A stretch of DNA of 34,251 bases, from positions 1 through 34,251 of the forward strand of contig NZ_WQLV01000027.1 in NCBI RefSeq assembly GCF_009753675.1, read 5' to 3'. The notes below the pieces were generated by a model, which was not told where the DNA came from, did no database searches, and worked only from the letters and a program-made list of their open reading frames with translations. Each line of letters opens with the position of its first letter. Positions within the stretch are counted from its first letter, which is position 1. A program made the translations under genes and the position numbers. Below are positions 22,591 to 30,078 of the stretch, piece after piece. The DNA comes from Parasedimentitalea huanghaiensis. Lineage in GTDB: Bacteria; Pseudomonadota; Alphaproteobacteria; Rhodobacterales; Rhodobacteraceae.

Positions 22591-23928
22591 ATGAGCAACC
22601 TTTTTTATCAGGCACATGGGCGTAAACCCGTTCTGGATCAGGCCCGTGGTGTCTATATGTGGGACCAAGAAGGTAAACGTTATCTGGACGGCTCTTCTGG
22701 TGCCATGGTTTGCAATATTGGTCACTCGAATGAAAATGTACTGACGTCGATGCGCCGCCAGATGGAGAAATCAACCTTTGGTTACAGGCTGCACTTCGAA
22801 ACCGAAGTCTCGGAGCAATTAGCGGCCAAACTTACGGATCTAATGCCTGACGGATTGAACAAGGTGTTCTTTGTCTCAGGAGGTTCAGAAGCCGTAGAAA
22901 CCGGGTTGAAGCTGGCACGCCAGCATGCGGTTTCGACAGGGCAAAGCAGCCGCTGGAAAGTGATTTCACGCACACCCAGCTATCACGGTTGTAGCTTGGG
23001 CGCACTGGCTGTCACGGGATACAGGCCACTGAACGAACCCTTTGTACCCATGATGCAAGAAATGCCTAAAATACCTGCTCCACGCGCCTATCTTGATGGA
23101 TTGGATGCAGAGGACCCAGACACCGGTCACTTTTATGCAGATATGCTCGAGACGAAAATTCAAACCGAGGGCCCCGATAGCGTTTTGGCTTTCATTGTTG
23201 AACCAATAGGAGGGGCGTCAACTGGTGCCTTGGTGCCTCCACGTGGTTACATGGAACGGATCCGCGAAATTTGTGATCGTTACGGCATCTTGTTGATCAT
23301 GGACGAGGTGATGACCGGTGCGGGCCGAACAGGTAAGTTTCTGGGATCTGGTCACTGGACTGCCCAACCCGATATCGTGGTGATGTCCAAGGGGTTGGGG
23401 GCAGGGTATATGCCATTGGGGGCGGTGATTGCCAAGCAACAACTGGTTGAATCTGTTCTGGATGCGGGTGGCTTTGCGCATGGCTTTACCTATGCCGGCA
23501 ATCCACTGGCCTGTGCTGCTGGTCTTGCTGTGATCAATGAAATTGAGGTGCAGGGGCTTTGTGACAACACCACTGTGATGGGCGACAGGTTGTTGGCGCG
23601 GCTTAGCGGCTTGATGCAGAAACATGAGCTGATCGGTGATGTCCGCGGCAAGGGGTTATTGACGGCGTTTGAGTTCATGGCCGACCGCGAGAGCAAAGCA
23701 CCGCTTCCGACCCATTTGAATGCCCACCAACGTTTTGTCGATTTGGCCTATGCACGTGGGCTGATCGTTTATTCCCGGCGAACGCGGGATGGTACAGAGG
23801 GCGATCATATTCTGGTCTGCCCCCCGCTGATCATAAATGACCAACATATTGACGAAATCATGGACTGCATGGACGCAAGTATGGTGCAGCTCAGCCAAGA
23901 TATTCATGCCGACCTGAAGGCAGGATAA
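22591..23928 (+). CDS. Class III PLP-dependent aminotransferase
   Basis: 445-residue aminotransferase (omega-amino acid / 4-aminobutyrate-type fold). PLP contacts are visible: SGGSEAVE (96-103) for the phosphate, YHG (131-133) for ring stacking, and MDEV (237-240) with Asp to the pyridine nitrogen; VMSKGLGAGYMPLG has the Schiff-base Lys (about K267). It would convert an amino group, often not alpha, to a keto or aldehyde group with an alpha-keto acid acceptor. The BKACE gene starts 2 bp after its stop, so the transaminase product may be the beta-keto acid that BKACE cleaves. Start ATG follows AGAAAGCAGACT. Confidence 0.92.
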   Translation: MSNLFYQAHGRKPVLDQARGVYMWDQEGKRYLDGSSGAMVCNIGHSNENVLTSMRRQMEKSTFGYRLHFETEVSEQLAAKLTDLMPDGLNKVFFVSGGSEAVETGLKLARQHAVSTGQSSRWKVISRTPSYHGCSLGALAVTGYRPLNEPFVPMMQEMPKIPAPRAYLDGLDAEDPDTGHFYADMLETKIQTEGPDSVLAFIVEPIGGASTGALVPPRGYMERIREICDRYGILLIMDEVMTGAGRTGKFLGSGHWTAQPDIVVMSKGLGAGYMPLGAVIAKQQLVESVLDAGGFAHGFTYAGNPLACAAGLAVINEIEVQGLCDNTTVMGDRLLARLSGLMQKHELIGDVRGKGLLTAFEFMADRESKAPLPTHLNAHQRFVDLAYARGLIVYSRRTRDGTEGDHILVCPPLIINDQHIDEIMDCMDASMVQLSQDIHADLKAG

Positions 23929-23930
23929 TC

Positions 23931-24857
23931 ATGACCAAAATTCTGATTTCCTGCGCGATTACCGGTTCAATTCACACGCCTTCGATGTCGCCCTATCTGC
24001 CAATCACCCCCGATGAAATTATCGAACATGGGCTGGGAGCCGCTGAGGCGGGGGCATCGGTTTTGCACCTTCATGCTCGCAATCCTAAGACCGGCCAACC
24101 TTCTTCGCGTGAACAGGACTTTATGGCGTTTCTACCCCGGCTTAAACAGGCAACTGACGCGGTGCTCAACATCTCGACAGGGGGAAGTGCCACCATGACT
24201 CTGGATGATCGGCTGACTGCACCAAAACGGGCAGAACCAGAAATGTGCAGCCTGAACATGGGCAGCATGAATTTTGCACTTTATCCCGCAGCAGAACGCA
24301 TCACCGATTGGAAGCACGATTGGGAAAAGCCGTTCTTAGAAAACTCAGATGATCTGGTTTTCAAAAACACCCCCCGTGACATGGCCCGCATACTATTCGA
24401 GATGGGTACTAAACGGGGGGCACGGTTCGAGTTTGAATGCTATGATATTGGGCATCTCTACATGCTCAAACACTTTGTGGATCGAGGGCTGGTGCAGAAA
24501 CCACTGTTTATTCAATTTGTCTTTGGGGTGCTAGGCGGAATGGGGCCAGACCCCGAGAACCTGATGCATATGAAAATAATCGCCGACAAGTTGTTTGGAG
24601 AGAGCTACATGTTCTCGGTTCTGGCGGCAGGCCGCCACCAGATACCGTTGATCACTATGGCGGCCACGATGGGCGGACATGTCCGTGTCGGCCTAGAAGA
24701 CAGCCTGATGATATCGCGTGGAATTTTGGCCAAAACCAACGCCGAACAAGTTTTCAAGATCCGGCGGATTGTCGAAGAACTGGGTCGCGAAGTCGCAACC
24801 CCAAATCAGGCCCGCGAAATGTTGGGCCTGAAAGGTGCTGATCGCACTGCGATCTAG
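23931..24857 (+). CDS. BKACE family beta-keto acid cleavage enzyme (3-keto-5-aminohexanoate cleavage-like)
   Basis: 308-residue TIM-barrel metalloenzyme of the BKACE (DUF849) family, which condenses a beta-keto acid with acetyl-CoA to give acetoacetate and a new acyl-CoA. The Zn ligands HLHAR (H46, H48) and the downstream Glu in VRVGLEDSL (about E256) are present, and ISTGG follows the expected strand. Slightly longer than the founding Kce enzyme (about 275). The actual beta-keto acid is family-variable and unknown here. Its neighbours (class III aminotransferase, deacylases, racemase) suggest an amino-substituted substrate. Confidence 0.9.
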   Translation: MTKILISCAITGSIHTPSMSPYLPITPDEIIEHGLGAAEAGASVLHLHARNPKTGQPSSREQDFMAFLPRLKQATDAVLNISTGGSATMTLDDRLTAPKRAEPEMCSLNMGSMNFALYPAAERITDWKHDWEKPFLENSDDLVFKNTPRDMARILFEMGTKRGARFEFECYDIGHLYMLKHFVDRGLVQKPLFIQFVFGVLGGMGPDPENLMHMKIIADKLFGESYMFSVLAAGRHQIPLITMAATMGGHVRVGLEDSLMISRGILAKTNAEQVFKIRRIVEELGREVATPNQAREMLGLKGADRTAI

Positions 24858-24882
24858 AGAAATAAACGAGCAGGACAGGCAC

Positions 24883-25908
24883 ATGAAAGCGATACTTGAC
24901 AACCGACAGTGGCACCATGATCCGAAACACTTCATGGCCAATGGCAAAATTTTACCAAACCCGGAACAGCCCAGACGTATAGAGGTTCTGCAGGGCGGAG
25001 CAGAAGCGGCAGGTTGTGAGTTTGAGGCACCCGATGATGCCGGGCTTGGTCCGATAGCTGCGGTTCATACATCGGAATATTTGACCTTTCTGCAAAATAT
25101 CTACCGCCGATGGCAATACATTGATGGTGCCGGGGACGAGGTGATCCCCAATATTCACCCGGCGCGGCGCAACGATGGCTACCCTAAATCCGCGACCGGC
25201 CAATCGGGCTATCATCAGGCCGATACCGCCTGCCCAATTGCACAAGGGACATGGGAAGCGGCTTATTGGTCGGCTCAATCGGCAATCACTGGCGCGGATC
25301 ATGTGATTGGCGGCAACCAGTCAGCCTATGTATTGTCGCGCCCTCCAGGGCACCATGCGTTTGGCGATATGGCCGGTGGATTTTGCTTTCTCAACAACTC
25401 CGCCATCGCGGCAGAACGCTTGCGCACGACTGGTTTGCGCCCAGCAATTGTTGATGTCGATGTCCATCACGGCAACGGAACTCAGGGCATTTTTTATGAA
25501 CGGGACGATGTGATGACGGCATCAATTCATGCCGATCCAGATCGGTTCTATCCGTTCTTTTGGGGGCATGCGCAGGAACGCGGCGAGGGTCGTGGACTTG
25601 GTTGTAATCTCAATCTGGCTTTGGCGCGCGGTACTGATGACGAGGGTTTTCTAAAGGCGCTTGGAACCGCGCTTGAGCGGGTGTCGATGCATGGTGCGGA
25701 TGTACTGGTTGTTGCATTGGGGCTGGACGCCTCGATTGATGATCCTTTTCAAGGGTTGGCAGTGACGCAAGACGGTTTTGCCCGCATTGGTGTTGCATTG
25801 GCGGGTCTTGGTCTGCCAGTGCTGTTTGTGCAAGAAGGTGGCTATCTCAGCGATAGTCTGGGGATCAATCTGACGCGTGTTTTGGACGGATACCAAACCG
25901 CTGTTTAA
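24883..25908 (+). CDS. Acetylpolyamine amidohydrolase / class II histone-deacetylase-like enzyme
   Basis: 341-residue Zn-dependent deacetylase of the HDAC superfamily, the length of bacterial acetylpolyamine amidohydrolases. The active site is complete: RPPGHHAFGD (H157, H158), DVDVHHGNGTQ (D193, H195), LDASIDDP (D282), and VQEGGY (Y321). Such enzymes remove acetyl groups from N-acetylputrescine, -cadaverine or -spermidine, and related amines. ATG 24883 has AGGACAGG upstream; an earlier ATG at 24835 lies inside the BKACE gene. It is the third gene of the catabolic operon. An acetylated amino acid rather than a polyamine is possible. Confidence 0.92.
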   Translation: MKAILDNRQWHHDPKHFMANGKILPNPEQPRRIEVLQGGAEAAGCEFEAPDDAGLGPIAAVHTSEYLTFLQNIYRRWQYIDGAGDEVIPNIHPARRNDGYPKSATGQSGYHQADTACPIAQGTWEAAYWSAQSAITGADHVIGGNQSAYVLSRPPGHHAFGDMAGGFCFLNNSAIAAERLRTTGLRPAIVDVDVHHGNGTQGIFYERDDVMTASIHADPDRFYPFFWGHAQERGEGRGLGCNLNLALARGTDDEGFLKALGTALERVSMHGADVLVVALGLDASIDDPFQGLAVTQDGFARIGVALAGLGLPVLFVQEGGYLSDSLGINLTRVLDGYQTAV

Positions 25909-25934
25909 GGTTTCAGGACGTGAAAGGATATCAC

Positions 25935-27125
25935 ATGGCACTTGCCCTGTTGGATGAACAGATTACCCAATTGGTCGCGTTGCGCCGTGCCTTGCACCAA
26001 AAGCCTGAAGTGTCGGGAGAAGAAGAACAAACAGCAGCCCGCATTGTGCAAGAGCTTGAGCGGGCAGGGGCTGACCACATCTGGACTGGGCTTGGTGGTC
26101 ACGGAGTTGCTGCGGCGTTTATTGGGGCGCAAGGCGGTCCAACTATCATGATACGTTGTGAGCTGGATGGTTTGCCCATTCAGGAGGTGTCAGATGTGCC
26201 TTATCGCTCAAAGGTTGAGGGTAAGGGGCACCTTTGCGGTCATGACGGGCACATGGCGATGGTGCTCGGCGTAGCCTTGGCAATGGCAAAGCGCCCTAAA
26301 CGTGGGCGGGTGATCCTGCTGTTTCAGCCAGCTGAAGAAACGGGAGCAGGGGCAGCTGCGGTAATTGCTGATCCGCGTTGGCCGGAGATCAGGCCAGACT
26401 ATGCATTTGCCTATCACAACGTTCCGGGCCGTCCTTTGGGGCAAATTGGCTTGTGCAGAGGGACTAGCAATTGCGCGTCGCGGGGATTGAAGATTGCGTT
26501 CACTGGTCGGACTTCGCACGCAGCTGCGCCCGAAGATGGTGTATCGCCTGCGTCTGCGATAGCGGAACTGATGCAAACATTACCAGAGATCGGAACGGGT
26601 GGAGAAATGCATGCCGATTTCGCTCTGGCAACGCTGACACATGCCAGCTTGGGTGAACCAAGTTTTGGTATTTCCCCTGGCTCCGGCGAGTTGCGCGTTA
26701 CACTGCGCAGTCAAACAGATCGACGCATGGAACGGATGGTCTCTGATGTGGAAACACGCGTTGCTGCAGCGCTCGACAGGCTGAGCTTTCTCTCTGCGGA
26801 CACCTCCTGCCATGAGGTGTTTCTGGCAACTGTAAATACAGACGAGGCAGTCGAAATCGCAGCACAGTCTGCAACAAAGTTGGGCTTGGAACAGCGCGAG
26901 ATGATCACCCCAATGCGCTGGTCCGAAGACTTTGGTCGCTTCGGGCTGGACGGTGCAAAGTCGGCGATGCTCTTTATCGGATCGGGGGAAGATCAGCCGC
27001 AGTTGCACAATCCAGATTTTGACTTTCCCGACGCGCTAATTCCGATTGGAGTTTCGCTGTTCGTCGAGATTGTCGACCAGATCCTTTCAGATCCCAGTCA
27101 AGCCAACACCTCGCCAAATGGCTGA
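25935..27125 (+). CDS. M20D-family amidohydrolase / N-acyl amino acid deacylase
   Basis: 396-residue metallopeptidase-fold enzyme of the M20D group (hippurate hydrolase / IAA-amino acid hydrolase-like). Metal ligands are visible in LCGHDGHM (C101, H103) with QPAEETGAGA (E134, E135), and AYHNVPG (H161); TSHAAAPEDGVSPA is the conserved lid-domain block. It would hydrolyse the amide of an N-acyl amino acid. ATG 25935 has AAAGGA upstream. It overlaps the racemase start by 8 bp. Two unrelated deacylases in a row is notable. Confidence 0.9.
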   Translation: MALALLDEQITQLVALRRALHQKPEVSGEEEQTAARIVQELERAGADHIWTGLGGHGVAAAFIGAQGGPTIMIRCELDGLPIQEVSDVPYRSKVEGKGHLCGHDGHMAMVLGVALAMAKRPKRGRVILLFQPAEETGAGAAAVIADPRWPEIRPDYAFAYHNVPGRPLGQIGLCRGTSNCASRGLKIAFTGRTSHAAAPEDGVSPASAIAELMQTLPEIGTGGEMHADFALATLTHASLGEPSFGISPGSGELRVTLRSQTDRRMERMVSDVETRVAAALDRLSFLSADTSCHEVFLATVNTDEAVEIAAQSATKLGLEQREMITPMRWSEDFGRFGLDGAKSAMLFIGSGEDQPQLHNPDFDFPDALIPIGVSLFVEIVDQILSDPSQANTSPNG

Positions 27126-28239
27126 CGCGGCAACTGAGAGTTCTTGGTGTGAGATTTCGGTACCAAAAATTGCAGGAAACCTGCTGAGCACCCTCAAGCG
27201 AATGCCAGACAACACACAGCTTTGCGCTGTCGTTAAGTCGGATGCCTACGGACATGGGATTGAAAATGTGGTGCCGTTGCTGATGGAACAAAATATCGGC
27301 TGCATTGGAATTTCCTCAAACGCCGAAGCGCGTGCCGTACGTAGTGCTGGTTTTGCAGGCAGATTGTTACGGTTGCGGACGGCCACACCGCAGGAAGTTA
27401 AGAGCGCCATAGGTGATCGCATAGAGGAAATGTTTGGGGCTCCAGCAGCTGTGCGGAGCTTGATTGAGACCTTGGGTCAAGAGGCTCTTCCAAAGTTGCA
27501 TATCTCATTGAATGCGGGCGGTATGTCCCGCGACGGGCTCGAGCTTTCAACGGCGCGTGGCCGTGCAGGCTTTTTTGAGATGTTGGAATTGGTTCCCGAT
27601 CAGATTGTTGGATTGTGCACACATTTCCCGTCAAATGAACCAGTAGAGCTGGCTGAAAGCATTCAGCGCTTTCATGATGACCAAGCTTGGATATTCACCA
27701 ATTGCGATCTGCGACGACAAGATGTTCTGGTTCATGCCGGTAGCACGCTAACGCTACACTCAGGGCAGGACCCGAAGGCTGATATGATGCGATGCGGGGC
27801 TATCTTGTATGGCATCGCGGGGCCGCGCCCAGATTTTCAATCAGCTCTCGCTTTGAAATCGCGGGTGGTCAGCATCGGGGAATACCCAAAGGGGAGTACT
27901 ATAGGCTATGACCGGTCCTGTTGCCTGAGCGAGGACAAGGTGCTGGCCAGTATCGCATTAGGTTATGCAAACGGGTATTCGCGTCGATTTTCAGACGGCG
28001 GCGAGGTCTTGATCAGGGGGCAACGCTTGCCGGTGATGGGCAAGATTTCAATGAATACAATAGTCGCAGATGTCACCAGCCTACCTGCAATTGATGTTGG
28101 AGACGAGGTCGTTGCCTTTGGCCAGCAGGGTAGTCAGGTGATCAGCTCTGTCGCAATTGAAGATCTTACTGGGACAATTATGGCCGACCTATACGCTGAT
28201 TGGGGTCAGCGAAATGCACGTGTCGTCATCCAGCCCTAG
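27118..28239 (+). CDS. Alanine racemase-family PLP enzyme, possibly broad-specificity racemase
   Basis: 373-residue fold-III PLP racemase. The Schiff-base Lys is in AVVKSDAYGHG (K40), and the second catalytic acid/base Tyr in IALGYANGYSRR (about Y283). Instead of the DTGM-R-G motif of housekeeping alanine racemases, this has LHISLNAGGMSRDGLEL, like the footprint reported for broad-specificity amino-acid racemases. No signal peptide. ATG 27118 overlaps the M20 gene stop by 8 bp; an upstream start at 27046 would be deep in that gene. It probably interconverts D and L forms of a catabolised amino acid, not cell-wall D-Ala. Assigned to fold with confidence, substrate not. Confidence 0.87.
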   Translation: MADAATESSWCEISVPKIAGNLLSTLKRMPDNTQLCAVVKSDAYGHGIENVVPLLMEQNIGCIGISSNAEARAVRSAGFAGRLLRLRTATPQEVKSAIGDRIEEMFGAPAAVRSLIETLGQEALPKLHISLNAGGMSRDGLELSTARGRAGFFEMLELVPDQIVGLCTHFPSNEPVELAESIQRFHDDQAWIFTNCDLRRQDVLVHAGSTLTLHSGQDPKADMMRCGAILYGIAGPRPDFQSALALKSRVVSIGEYPKGSTIGYDRSCCLSEDKVLASIALGYANGYSRRFSDGGEVLIRGQRLPVMGKISMNTIVADVTSLPAIDVGDEVVAFGQQGSQVISSVAIEDLTGTIMADLYADWGQRNARVVIQP

Positions 28240-28268
28240 CGGTCGAAGTTCCGTGCAGTTTAGGGCTG
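28231..28268 (+). terminator. Probable rho-independent-like hairpin after the catabolic operon
   Basis: CAGCCCTA (28231-28238) pairs with TAGGGCTG (28261-28268), with an inner CGG/CCG stem and TTTCTG following. It overlaps the racemase stop codon. The loop is long and the U run is weak, so it may only partly terminate transcription. Confidence 0.5.
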
Positions 28269-28548
28269 TTTCTGAACCATTTCTCGTTCCATATGTGTGT
28301 CCCCCCCATCCCGAAAACGGTTGCAAGCCAGGTCGTGCGTGGTTGAAACGTTTGGCGCCTATTTGCGAAAAGGGAAGGCTGTTCGTTGTGCGCTTGGCTA
28401 TAGATTGTTTTGTGGAATGGCGGATGAAGCGGTTGGTTTGACGATTTGTGTGTGGTGGTTCGCTCATGTGCACAATGCATATTTACTTCTCAAGTCATAA
28501 GGTTCACAAGTCGAAGTAAATCGCCGTGGTGCCAATGTGAGAAGAACT
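28240..28548. other. Intergenic region before the efflux operon
   Basis: 309 bp without a supported gene. It carries the right arm of the hairpin above and, near its end, the 9-bp inverted repeat that is a likely MarR operator. Several overlapping frames here (for example 28157-28441) look like chance. Confidence 0.45.
28481..28521. promoter_or_regulatory. 9-bp inverted repeat upstream of MarR gene, candidate operator
   Basis: ATTTACTTC (28481-28489) and GAAGTAAAT (28513-28521) are perfect inverted copies about 23 bases apart, 28-68 bp before the MarR ATG. MarR proteins bind palindromic operators and usually repress their own operon. The wide spacing (centre to centre about 32 bp, roughly three helix turns) could instead suit two dimers or a loop. 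Confidence 0.5.
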
Positions 28549-29031
28549 ATGAGTTTGGATGAAACTGACACGGCGTTTCAGGCGCTAACGATGGAAATTC
28601 GCGCAATTTTGGGTGTTTTTGCGCTCTACGGGAAGTTGGACGATAGCATCGAAAAGATGAATGACGATCCAAAATTGGCCAAAATGGAGCGTCGCATGAT
28701 CATCCGGTTGGACCGTCCCAGACGTATGGGGTTGCTTGCACAGATGATGTTGACCGTTCCGTCTGCTGTGACTGCCTCGGCTGATAGCTTGGAAGAAAAG
28801 GGTCATTTACTGCGGCGACGGGATCCAAGTGACAAGAGAGCTTGGCTGCTGGAGTTGACTGACAGTGGCAAGGACATACGTCGCGAGATGGAACAGATGG
28901 CGGGCGTGATGTTCCGAGAAGCCTCCGGGTTGAACGAAGAAGAGATACAGATCTTTTCGGTACTGGCTGGAAAAATCTACGACAACGTAATTAAAACTGG
29001 CCTGCCGGAAGGACTAAAAGCATGCGATTGA
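28549..29031 (+). CDS. MarR-family transcriptional regulator
   Basis: 160-residue winged-helix regulator. The helix-turn-helix and wing are visible in MLTVPSAVTASADSLEEKGH and RRRDPSDKRAWLLELTDSG, the MarR signature. ATG 28549 follows AGAAG; a GTG at 28537 would add four residues. The stop overlaps the membrane-fusion gene start (ATG 29022), so the three genes form one operon and this protein probably represses it until a drug-like ligand binds. Confidence 0.9.
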   Translation: MSLDETDTAFQALTMEIRAILGVFALYGKLDDSIEKMNDDPKLAKMERRMIIRLDRPRRMGLLAQMMLTVPSAVTASADSLEEKGHLLRRRDPSDKRAWLLELTDSGKDIRREMEQMAGVMFREASGLNEEEIQIFSVLAGKIYDNVIKTGLPEGLKACD

Positions 29032-30068
29032 TGACACCCCTTTCGGCGGTTCTGGCGGCGACATTGATGGCCGTGCCTTTGATGTCTGTGGCCGAAGCGC
29101 TTCCAAAACCGGTAAAGCTGATGACCACGGAAACTGGGAAAGCCCATCTGGAACGCCAATTTTTTGGGCAAGTTGCGGCCAAACAAACGGTGGACCTGGC
29201 ATTTCAAGTCAGCGGGCAAATCCTCAAATTTCCGGTGGCTGAGGGAATAATTGTGCCGACCGGCGCATTGATTGCCGAGCTGGATTTAGAGCAGTTCGAA
29301 CTAAAACTGGAACAGGCGAGGCTGCAAAAAGAACAGGCAGATCGTACGGTTACTCGGATGGCCAAGCTGGAAGGTACTGTAAGCAAAGTCGCAAGTGATG
29401 ATGCTATTACACAGGCAGGGTTGGCGGCGATTGCGGTGCGAGACGCCGAGTACGCTTTGCGGCAGGCGACGATGAGAGCCCCATTTGACGCACTGGTTTC
29501 CAGCCGGGAAGTAGCGTTGTTTACCACCGTCAATGCGGGCACACCAATTGTCCGCATGCATGACATGTCCGAATTGCACATCGAGGTGGATGTCCCTGAG
29601 ATCCTATTTCAGAAATCTGAAGAGGGTGATGTCTTGGCAATTACCGCAAGCTTTCCCGGGCGCGATGATGAATTCCCACTGCAAATTCTAGAATTTGATG
29701 CCGAGGCAAGCAATGTCGGACAAACCTATAAGGTAACCTTTTTGTTTGAACCGCCAAAGGACATGCAGGTGTTTCCGGGGGCCTCGACCACGGTAAAGGT
29801 CGTAGCGGACGCCGGAGAGGATATCATTTCACTGCCTGCAACGGCGCTGGTCAGCAACCCGTCGGGCCAAGTTGGCGCAATGGTGTTTTCCCCAAAGGGT
29901 GCAGATGAAGGACGCGTGACATGGACACCGGTTGATATTGAACCCACGCAATTTGGGGATTTCCGAGTGTTGTCGGGTCTTCAAGGGGGCGAGGAAATTG
30001 TCCTGACTGGTGGGGGCGCTTTGACCGATGGCCAATCGGTGCGCCGGTTCACCGGTTTTGCGAACTGA
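29022..30068 (+). CDS. RND efflux periplasmic adaptor (membrane fusion protein)
   Basis: 348-residue HlyD-type adaptor. A signal peptide (hydrophobic about 8-24, likely cleavage after AEA at about 26) carries no lipobox Cys, so it is periplasmic and not lipidated. VDLAFQVSGQILKFPVAEG and the matching MRAPFDALVSS are the two half-lipoyl motifs, separated by a coiled-coil hairpin (LEQARLQKEQADRTVTRM), as in AcrA-like proteins. The beta-barrel and membrane-proximal domains follow (to the end, ALTDGQSVRR). It bridges the pump to an outer-membrane TolC-type channel, which is not in the window. Confidence 0.92.
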   Translation: MRLMTPLSAVLAATLMAVPLMSVAEALPKPVKLMTTETGKAHLERQFFGQVAAKQTVDLAFQVSGQILKFPVAEGIIVPTGALIAELDLEQFELKLEQARLQKEQADRTVTRMAKLEGTVSKVASDDAITQAGLAAIAVRDAEYALRQATMRAPFDALVSSREVALFTTVNAGTPIVRMHDMSELHIEVDVPEILFQKSEEGDVLAITASFPGRDDEFPLQILEFDAEASNVGQTYKVTFLFEPPKDMQVFPGASTTVKVVADAGEDIISLPATALVSNPSGQVGAMVFSPKGADEGRVTWTPVDIEPTQFGDFRVLSGLQGGEEIVLTGGGALTDGQSVRRFTGFAN

Positions 30069-30078
30069 GGGCGGCGGT

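Noticed and set aside
27118-28239. Housekeeping alanine racemase for cell wall D-Ala
   Set aside because: Altered signature motif and tight coupling to a catabolic operon argue against a primary cell-wall role, though it cannot be excluded.
28157-28441. 94-codon plus-strand frame at the end of the racemase gene
   Set aside because: Mostly overlaps the racemase in another frame and continues into non-coding DNA with a hairpin; no family match.
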